Below are positions 35,413 to 45,600 of a DNA stretch of 64,000 nucleotides, in pieces (within the stretch, counting starts at the first letter, position 1; each line of letters begins with the position of its first letter). A program made the position numbers and the translations under genes. The stretch spans positions 248,001-312,000 of the forward strand of contig JAFCMP010000053.1 in NCBI GenBank assembly GCA_017506865.1, written 5' to 3'. This DNA is from Tribonema minus. Lineage: Eukaryota; Sar; Xanthophyceae; Tribonematales; Tribonemataceae. Below the pieces are notes generated by a model, which saw nothing but the letters and a program-made list of their open reading frames with translations, did not search any database and was not told the DNA's origin.

Positions 35413-38400
35413 TGACAGCATTGGACTGCTTCTACTTCAACACTGCCAGTGTCACCACCCCGCCCTTTTTGTGGTGTACAGACGCCTGTGGCGCCTGCAT
35501 GTAAGTAGTTCACAGGGTGTATCCACACAGGGCATTTCCGGTGAACCCGCCTCCAAGACCCTTGGTCATTATATAGCCCTGTGTATGTTGACACGAACTC
35601 CAAGTCTGACTCATCAGCAGAGTTCAGTAGGCCAGTGGCACAACTGTGCTATGTTCTGCCATCTGCACAAGTGCCAAGAGCAGGAGTGTGCTGATTTTGC
35701 ACCCGCCGTGGTGAGGCTGGTCAGGCTACATGTAGCTGCACGACACTCCACACCGCCCCCCCCTTGCACATGTGCATGCCATTGGCAATGTTTCGTACAT
35801 CCCTGTCAGATACACAAGTACACAAGGCTGAGCTCGTTGTGGACAAGTTTCATGCACTGCGAGCGCCAACAAGGAGCTCGCGCTCATGAGGCCGAGGTGG
35901 GCCCCCCCACCACGTGCAAAGTGTACCTTTGGTACCATTGGCTCAGCGCGCGAGATCTCGCGAGATATATAGCACCCTCACACATGCATACATGCATGGT
36001 CACATTACATGGGCACTGGCTCTGCAGCGACATCATGATGAGTCAGCAGCTGCAAGCAGCAACGCACGTCAGCTGCGCTGACTTCACGCGTGTGCACAAC
36101 GCAGGCGCTTGGCGCCTGATGCCAGTCGATCAAAGGCTCGTTGCTATACAAACGGCAGCACAACACAGAAATAAATGACACACGGCATGCATTGACACTT
36201 TGAGTGTGCTGACCAGACCCTGTGGCACTGCGGCTGTGTGCTCATCATCAACAAATATTGTTATGTTTGCCGCTTGCCATCCTGTATGCATGGGGCACCT
36301 CAAGTGGTATAATGCGTTTGCAGGAACCTGCGTTGAATGCTGTCAGGCGTTCACAACAGCCAGTTTCTGACCCTGCGCTGCTGTGGGCTGTGGTGCTTCA
36401 CATGCGCGTCGCAGCCGAAGCCTGGCCTGCTGGTAGGTTTGGGCGAAGCTACTAGGAAGGAACGGCCTGGACCTTCATGATGCAGACGTGTGCCTATGCG
36501 CGTCTAGTGCTATTGCAGGTACTGTAGAACCATGATGCGGATATGCGACACTTGCACAGGGCGTCGCGATTGATGAACCCATGGCGCGCCACGGCGTGCC
36601 GTCGTGGGCGCGGCTGCGCTCAGCCGCGCTTCGCTGTCGCCCCATCGGCTCGCCGGATGCGGCTGATCAGGCCACTTGTAGCTGCGTGACACTCCACAGC
36701 TCTCGGAGGCTCCTCCGCTAAGCTTGCACACGTGCACACCATTGGCGACGTTCCGTACATTCTTCAGATACACGTAGTACATGCAGCATGATGTGCATGT
36801 GGACATGGTCCATGCACTGCGAGCGCCAAAGAGCAGCTGCAGTGAAGTCGATCCAGGTCCTCCAGCACGTCCAAAGCAAACTATTGGCTCAGGGCACAGG
36901 GTACAGCACCCTCACACATGCACACATATGTGCATGGTCCCAATGACATATGCACTGACTTTGCGAATGACACGTGGCAGCAGCTGCAAGCAGCAGCATG
37001 CCTCAGCTGCACTAACTTCACGTACATGCACAACGCACGTGTTCAGCACCTGATGCTTGTCGGTCAATGGCTCTGTCGCTACAAATATATATACACGGCA
37101 CACAAAATAAATACACGCTAATAAATGACAGCATGCATATGCATGCATGCACTTGACTCCTGAGTGTGCTGACCAGAGAATGTGGCACTGCGCATGTAAG
37201 CTCATCATCAACACAGAGTGTTCTATCCTCGAGTGCAAACACCATGTGTCTCTTTGTTCCTCACTGCTCGTGACGAGATCTCCTTGCACACATGACTGCC
37301 CAGAGCTTCCTGACCGCTGCATTGTCGTCCATTGTGCATGAGGGCCCTTAAATGGTACAATGCGTTTGCAAGGAAGCGCGTAAATGCTGCCTGGCATCCT
37401 CATTGGCCAGAGTCTGGAGCTCCCTGCTGCTGTGGGCTGTGTATGCTTCACATACATGCAAAGGGGTAGAATGTGCGTCGCACCTGCTGGTAGTTTGCAG
37501 CTGAGAGACCCCAACAGTCTGGACCTTCATTTAAACAGGCATATATGTCTGTGCCCGTCAGATGTCCAGTGCCATTGCAGGTACCGAGCATCATGGTACC
37601 TATCTTGCGGATATGCAGGCACTGAAGCAGTGCCTCAGGGAGCTTGGCCACCTTTGGTCAGTACGTCATTGCGATTTGTCATTGCCTGCATCGTATCCAG
37701 GGACTGATGCATTGCTGGTTCATTCTCGTATGTTCAGTGCATGGCACGGCATACAGCTGCAGCAAGGCGTGCTGGTGGTGAGAGGAGGGTAGCCTGGCTC
37801 TGCACGAAGGCGGCACCATGGTACAGGTGCGCACCTTCACCACATTGTATCATGATGTAGTCTACACATGTGCGCAGTGGCCAGTACCTATGGCTGACAT
37901 TATCTTTTATCTTTCGTTGGGACTTTCACAGGTGTGTGCACCACCATCATCCTCAGTGACAGCGCTACTCAAATTGGACTTCATACATGGTGTGCACATC
38001 AATATGAGTTTAGGCAGACACCATTAGTTTTGTGGTATGCTGTGTCAGGCGCATGGAGCTTTGATTGCAAGCTCACCAAACCCCCCTTTCACACACACAC
38101 ACACCCCCCCCTCCCCCACCCAGGCACATGGAAGACCGCCGATGTGAGTCAGTCTGCAGGATTGCATTGCACTCAAGGCCACCTTCTCGCCACACGCCAC
38201 ATAGGTCTGACGACCAGGGATGCGGTGGCGCCGCTGGCAGTAGAGTTGTGTCCCGCGACAGCAGGGTTTGCGTTTTCAGACTTATGTTTGTGTCATTGCT
38301 GAGCACTGCTACCACGGTTCCAGCGCTCATCAGCACACATTGCTGCATGTGGCGACAGCGCATCGCGACAAGGGTGGGCCTTCAAGTTGATGATCGGTCG

Positions 38401-38890
38401 GAGCTACTTTGCACTTAGTGAACAGAGGAGGTCAGTCAAGCACTCGCAAGAGAGTGTGTAGGCAGCAGCAACGGGATGTGGAAAAAGGGAGAGATCGGCA
38501 AGTGTTGCTCCTCAGTCATGCCGACACAAGCAGTATGGACTCAAAATTTAATGTGGTTTGGCAGGCAGGCAGGCCAGGCAGCAGCGCTCAACAATGCACC
38601 TCACTGCTGTACGCACATCACGCACATTTGAAAAATGAGAGATTTTGGTGATTGCTTGAAGCATCACGTGGCAACTGGACGCAATATGGTTAGCTGTCAC
38701 TACGGGATGGTGCACATGTTGCATGCTACGCAGACACTTGCGCGATTGACGAACCCATAGGCGTGCCATGGCGTGCCGTCGTGGGCTACACGCCATTGCC
38801 TGTGGCCGCGCTTCGCTGTCGCCAGCATGTATTGATGCGCGCGTACATGCACTGCTTTTGGCCCCATCATCATCCCCATAATCCCCAGGT
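35413..38890. repeat. Intergenic region containing a ~960-bp tandem duplication
   Basis: A unit at about 35700-36660 is repeated at about 36665-37620 with moderate divergence. Shared landmarks about 960 bp apart include GGTCAGGCTACATGTAGCTG versus GATCAGGCCACTTGTAGCTG, TTTCATGCACTGCGAGCGCC versus GTCCATGCACTGCGAGCGCC, and CTGAGTGTGCTGACCAGA. No coding exon was recognised. Long open frames (for example 36912-37514, minus) have no recognisable domain. A CA-rich/poly-C tract lies at 38091-38120. Confidence 0.7.
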
Positions 38891-38899
38891 AAGTCACAC

Positions 38900-39215
38900 T
38901 TGAACCGCGCCGTTGAGGTTGCTAATTTTCGTGTGCACAACATGGAAGCTGCTGCGCGGCAGCTAATGTCCTCATTCCCGCAGCAATTGCAATGCAGTAA
39001 GGAGCAGGGTGATCGAAGGGGCAGCGCAGGAGCGCCGCGACCGGATGAGCTGGGGAGGCCAACAGCATGCTATAAGTTCGATGAAAGCGATGATTACAAC
39101 TGGCCTGCTGTGTGTAAGATGGACGAGGCTGCGAGGAGGAGAGTGCAAGTACGCAGGCTGCTGGAGCTTGCACGTGATGCCCAGAAGTCTGGGCAGCTGT
39201 CCTCTGTGAGCGTGA
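38900..39215 (+). other. Possible upstream exon of the DOT1-like gene
   Basis: An open frame that reads protein-like over about 100 residues: DELGRPTACYKFDESDDYN, WPAVCKMDEAARRRV, LLELARDAQKSGQLSS, followed by a good GTGAGC donor at 39207. No conserved domain was recognised. The phase at this donor does not match the next candidate exon (39686), so an intervening exon, another donor or a separate gene is needed. Confidence 0.35.
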
Positions 39216-39685
39216 GCTTTCTGAAAGGCAAGTTTCACTGCAACCACCTTCAAATTGGACACTTTTCCAGAGGACAGCGTGATGTGCCTTTGCGTCGCAG
39301 CTTGTGCTTGATTTGCCCTCTACTCAGCCGCATTTATAAACTGCGGAATGGCCAGCTTTGCGGCTGTATTCTGTGCTAGTCGATGAAACCATTACAACAC
39401 AATCGCATTTTGTGCACATCTGTGCAGAGGTTGTACTTCAAGTAGTAGTTGTAGACGGTAGTCCATGGCGCACTGTGCTGTCAATCACAACATTACTGGC
39501 TCTAGGAGTCATTTAGCTTGTTGCTCACTGAGCCATACACAGTCATGTCATGAATGAGTGTCGCGACGCCCTTCTGCTGCTGCCAGAGTGGTCGTCCACC
39601 TGATAATTCCACATGTTTTCGCAGTTTCAGCAATAGCAGCATATACTGTTGAGGCCCGATAGGGAACAACATGCATCTTTGCCAG

Positions 39686-42600
39686 GAGTAGTTGTTTGCA
39701 ACTTCTTGAACAAGGCCGTGCGTGCTGCACTGGAAACGCTGGACGCGCTGTGGCACGGAGCGGGGAAATTTGCTGGGGTATGTAACGTATGGCGCGCTTG
39801 CGGCGTAGTGGCAGGCAGCGCACTGGTGAGACAACCATCGCCTGCAACGGCTTCGGCTTTTGATGAAAAGATGCATACAATATATATATATATATATATA
39901 TGCCGTTGCTTCCAGTGTTTCGAGCAAGCGCAGGTATCAAGCCCGAGTGTGCAGACACCTATAGATGGCTCATACACTGACTTAGTGGCTGCAGTGTCCG
40001 GGTTTCAACGGCTACGTGAATGTGTGAATGCGTACGGTGTCTCAAGCAAGCGAAGGTTACAAGCCTGGACGTGCGCATGTGCATGAAGATGGCTTGTGCA
40101 CCAACTCCTTGGCTGCGGAACTCTCTTCACCATCTGACAATCTGTACCTGTGGCCCCGTGCGCGCAGAATTAGTGGTCAACCAAAACGAGGACCTATTGG
40201 GCGCGGACTTGTCGGATGCTGAAGCAGCGCTGAACGCACTGAAGCCTTTGATAAGTGAGTTGATGTACTTCAAGAAGTATTGAGTTGTGGCGCGCTCGCG
40301 TTGTACGCTCGTAGGGCGTTGTAACAACAAGCCCCAGTGGGTGAGGCATTGCGCCACATTGTGTGGTAATGCGAAGGCAGGTGTGGCGTATATGTGCCGC
40401 GGATTTTGCCAGGGTTTGCAAACACACGCGTGGAGCCTTTGATTATGTAACGCCTCTATTGATACCATTTCTGTGAACTGCCGAGCGCTCCCTGTTCATT
40501 CGGTCTGTGTTTTGCTGAGCACCATGCAGGCAGGACCAAGCGGTTCATTGAGGAGGTCATCAGCACGTGCTCCGGTAGTGATATATGGTCGCGGAAGGTT
40601 TTGGGCATTTCGTTTTTGCCTGTCTGCATTTGCTGAGTGGACCGGGCGAATCTGTCTTTTGAGGAGGTCATCCACGCATGCTCCTCTGCTCATACTTTGA
40701 CTTGTAGGACTCTGAGCGTGTGTCCCTGCATTGTGCTGAGCAATGGGCAGGGCGAAGCAGTCCTCTGAGTACGCCATCAGCTCATGCTCCTGAACATAGT
40801 GATGATTCCGTGAAATCTTCAATTGGTAAATTATACTATACTGGTTTTGTGGAATGACTACTAGTAGGTAGCGCTTCTTGTTCAGTCGGGTCTGTGTGTT
40901 TCTGTCCGTGATTTGCTGAGCAATGAGCAGGGCGAAGCGCTCCTTTGAGGAGGTCATCAGCACATGCTCATCAATTGATTCAGATACTGCGGAACCTCTC
41001 GTGCGTGACATCATGAGCGTTTCCTGTCTCTTCTATCCGTGTTCAACATGAGCAGTGGGCAGGGCGAAGCAGTCCTTTGAGGAGGTAATCAGCACGTGAT
41101 CCCCTGGATTGCTTGTTAGGACACTGAGCGTTTCCAACACGTGCTCCTATCCTCTGCAAATACATTGACTTGTAGGATGCTGAGCATTTCATGTTCTGTG
41201 CATTGTGCGGAGCAGTGGGCAGGGTGAAGCGCTCTTTTGAGGAGGTAATCAGCACAAGCCCATTGAATAATATTGATATTGCGGAACCTCTCGTCGTGAG
41301 ATTCATAGCGTTTTCTGTCCCTTCTATCCGTGTTCAACATGAACAGTGGGCAGGGCGAAGCGCTCCTTTGAGGAGGTCATCAGCACGTGCTCCCTGGAGC
41401 GCGCCCACATGCTTGCAACCAACGACGCGCGGAGCATGCCCGCCGGCACCGACATCAAGGTAAGCCAGCATGCGAATTCGCGCTGTGCTGATCGAGTATG
41501 GCGTTGAAGTATGAACTTGAATTAGAGGTGTGTCAGGGAGCGGGTGCGCCAATGATGCGCGCAGCATGCCCTCCGGCATCGATGTCAAGGTATGTACGCA
41601 TACAACTCGAGCTGTGCTGATTAAGGATGTTGTTGAAGTATGCACTTGAAGTAGATGTGTGCTGGGGGGAGCACGTGTGCGTGCTCGCCGCCAATGACGC
41701 GCGGAGCATGCCCGCCGGCACAGACGTCAAGGTAAGCAAGCATGCGAATTCGCGCTGCGCTGATCGAGGATGGCGTTGAAGTATGAACTTGAAGTAGAGG
41801 TGTGTCAGGGAGCGGGTGCGTGTTGTAGCCACCAACGACGCACGCAGCATGCCTGCCGGCATCGACGTCAAAGTATACAAGCATACGAATCGGCGCTTAG
41901 CTGAAAGAAAATGGCGTTGAAGTACGCACTTGAAGTAGAGGTGTGTCGGGGGTGCGTGCGCACCAACGATGCGCGGAGCATGCCCGCCGGCACCGACGTC
42001 AAGGTATGTGCGCATACCAATTACGCTGTGCTGATCGAGATGGTGTTGAAGTATGCACTTGAAGTGGAGGTGTGTCGGGGGCAGTGCGCGCTTCCTCGCC
42101 ACCAACGATGCGCAGTGCATGCCCACTGGCTCCTACGCAGGCATACGGACACATGCTGATGATAATGGTGTTAAGGTTTCTACGTTTAAGTAGATAATTG
42201 GTGGGGAGACTAAGTGTCTGTCAACACCATTGCTCGTTGAACATGATCCGGCTGGAGGTGGAAGCCCCTGTGCTCTGCGTGTGACTATCTCAGAGGGCAG
42301 ATTGTATGCTACCCCCTAAGTACATGCTTGTTTGTTATTATATGCAAGTTGCCTGTTGCCGCGCCGCCGCCCGCGCATAGGCGCTCTCGCGTACCACGAT
42401 ACGCTGAGACCGGGATCTGTTCAGCTTCATGTTCAATGTCTGTGTCCACATATCCTTCGTGTGTAACGTCCGGGTCTACATGCCTTTTTTTGCGCTGCCG
42501 CCCGCGCGCAGTCGCTCCTGTACGGCGATATCGACACAGGTCGTATCGTATACCCTACATACCCTTCGTTGCATATACATCCTGCGGCCGCGTCACCGCC

Positions 42601-45600
42601 CCGCGTGCGCAGTCGCTCGTGTACGGTGAGATCGACAGAGGTTGTATCGTATACCCTACATACCCTTCATTGCCCATACACACCTACATGCTGCCGCACC
42701 GCCGCAGTCGCGCGGGCGGCGAGATCGTTGGAGACCATTCCATACATGGTATACCCTACATACTCTACGTACCCATGCGCACACCTACCTGCCTGCGTTG
42801 CCATGCCGCCGTCCACGCGCGCAGACAATCGTGTACGGCAAGATCAATAGAAATCATACTTTTGAGAAAAGTGTTGTATACCCTATATGCCCTTCATTGC
42901 CTGCAAATACCTACCTGTGCGCAGTCGCTCGTGTACGGCGAGATCGACTTTGTGAGCTATTACGAGGTGATGCAGCAAGATCAATAGAGACCATAGCGTA
43001 TACCCTGCATACCCTACGTACCCACGGCGTATACCTACCTGCCTGTTGCCCCTGCGCGCAGTCGCTCGTGTACGGCGAGATCGACAGAGTTTGCATTGTA
43101 TACCCTGCATACCCTACGTACCCACGGCGTATACCTGCCTGCCTGTTGCCCCCGCGCGCAGTCGCTCGTGTAGGGCGAGATCGACAGAGTTTGCATCGTA
43201 TACCCTGCATACCCTACGTACCCACGGCGTATACCCACCTGCCTGTTGCCCGCGCGCGCAGTCGCTCGTGTACGGCGAGATCGACTTTGTGAGCTTCTAC
43301 GAGGTGATGCAGCTCGCGGCGCAGGGCCACCGCCCGCGCAGCCGCCGCGGCGCCAAGTTCTACGACCTGGGGAGCGGCTCAGGTGAGAGTCCACGTCTGC
43401 GCTTTGGTGTGTACCCAATCAATAATGTGTGCCTGGGCTAGGGTTAGGTTAGGGTGAGGATTAGGGTTACAATGCGCAGGGCCACCGCCCGCGCAGCGGT
43501 CAAGTTCTATGACTTGGGTAGCGGCTCCGGTGAGAGTTGATGTTTGCGCTTCGGCTCGTACTCAGAGTTTTCGACAATTTCGGTACAAAGGTGGGGCCAA
43601 AAACCAGGAGCCAGCAAGGGGCACCCATCAATAATATGTGCATGAACTAGGGTTGGGGTTACAATTCATCTAGGGTTGGTATTATGGTGTGTTTGTTGTA
43701 AGCCGCAGGGCCACCGCCCGCGCAGCCAAGTTCTGCGACCTGGGCAGCGGCTCTGGTGAGAGACTCTGCGTCTGCTCTTTGGTTTGTGCCCAATCTATAC
43801 TCTGCACTTGGTTTGGGATCAGGACTGGGGTCACAATTAGATTAGGGTTGAAGCTATGGTGAGGTTTACGGTTACAAGGCGCAGAGGCTCCGCCCGCGCA
43901 GCCGCCGCAGCGTCAAGTTCTATGAGTTGGGCAGCAGCTCAGGTGAGAGCCTGTGTTGCTCTTTTCAAGTTGTTTTTAAAATCGCTTTTGGAACTCACAA
44001 GGGTTGGCAATGTGAATTTGATGTGAATGAAAAACGAATCAAAAGATCGTAGAGCTCTAGGTGACAAGGGATGGTTAGCCGCAAGTGCCTTCCACCAATA
44101 ACCGTGGTCGCCGCTGCTGCAGTCATTGGCCACGAGTCAAACAGTGCCACCATAACCACAGTAGGCAAAATGACTTCTGTGTGCAGGTTTTTTAGCGTTC
44201 GAGGCATGGGTGTTCAGTATGGACAGGTCTCACGTGTTCGGTAGGCCAGCTCCAGCCGGCAGCCCAACACAGAGGTTCAGCAGCTAGTGACAGCGCTCTT
44301 GAATGCGCGTAGTGCTGAAGGTGATGAGCGGGTTTTGAACCAATCCATGCGGCGACATGGAGGCTCCAGGTTGTTTATATTGTGAAGTTGTAAGGCTCCA
44401 GGTTGTTTATATTGTGAAGTTGTATCTTACAATGCATTTATATGGCATGCCGTTGATCACACTCCGCGCAGAGGCGGGGATGTATTTTCAAGCACTTGGA
44501 CGTGCGCATGTGTTCAATTGGATGGTAGATTCATGATCACACGCGTTGCAGAAGCACAAAATCACACTTCAAATACTTGAAGGTGTAGGTGTGCATATGC
44601 ATGTACACTATCAAAAGGGTGGGCGCATGAAATGAGAGTTCCATGTGCGAGCTACTGCTTTGAAGTATGTTTTGAAATAAGCCTGAGCGTACGTGCCGCG
44701 CCTGTGAACCGCAGGATCCGCCATATTTGCAGCGTGCCTGGCAGTGGATCTGCGCTACGCCATTGGCGTGGAACTGCTGGAGTCAGTGCACAAGGTGAGA
44801 GAAAATAGTACTTCGATCTGGATTCTTTGCACAAGGTTAACGCTCGACCCTTAGTGTAAGACTCTGAGATCCATACAATCATGTACTTCGAAGTATACAA
44901 GTTTATTATATAACCTTCCTGTACTCATGTTATATCTGGAGTCGGTGCACAAGGTGACAGGCTCTGAGAGCCATACAAAACTATAATCTTATCGTACTCC
45001 AAATGTTCACATCATTCATGATGCATACGATCTGCGCTACGCCATCGGCGTGGAGCTGCTTGAGTCAGTGCACAAGGTGACAGACTCTGAGAGCCTTCAA
45101 TATATATACATGTACTTCAAGTAAGTATACGACAGAGAGTGTTGATTTCGGAGTGACCAGTGCCAGTCAGTGCACAAGGCGATAGACTCTGAGAGCTTTG
45201 AGTATATGTACACGTATACGACAGCGTGTGTTGATTCAGAGTGACCGTCGCGTATCTCGCATGCCAGCCATACTGGATTAAGGGCCCGAAATCCACATCA
45301 GACATATCAGACACACTTCAAAGTATCATAATTATGAACTATATGCATACTTGCATGTACCTGCAAAATACGATGCTAAGATTTTGAGTACACTCAATCA
45401 ATCGTGATGGCCATGTCTTCAACTCCAGAGCACACCTACATCCACTGCCCTGGATATCGCCAGTGCTTGGGGCTGGTGTTGGTCTGCGCGCTGTCAGTGC
45501 CCGGAGGGGGCACATCCTGCGTCGGCACCGCTGCTACACCCAGGGCTTGCGCACCGCCGCAGTGCATGCCGCCTTCAATCGCCTGTCCTTTAGCATACGG

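Noticed and set aside
36912..37514. 200-codon minus-strand open frame
   Set aside because: It lies within the 960-bp tandem duplication and the frame is not conserved in the other unit, so it is unlikely to be coding.
42490..43260. Regularly spaced ~30-bp repeats with ~70-bp spacers, superficially CRISPR-like
   Set aside because: The repeated word is the start of the DOT1-like exon with its acceptor, spacers are similar to each other, and the setting is a eukaryotic intron.
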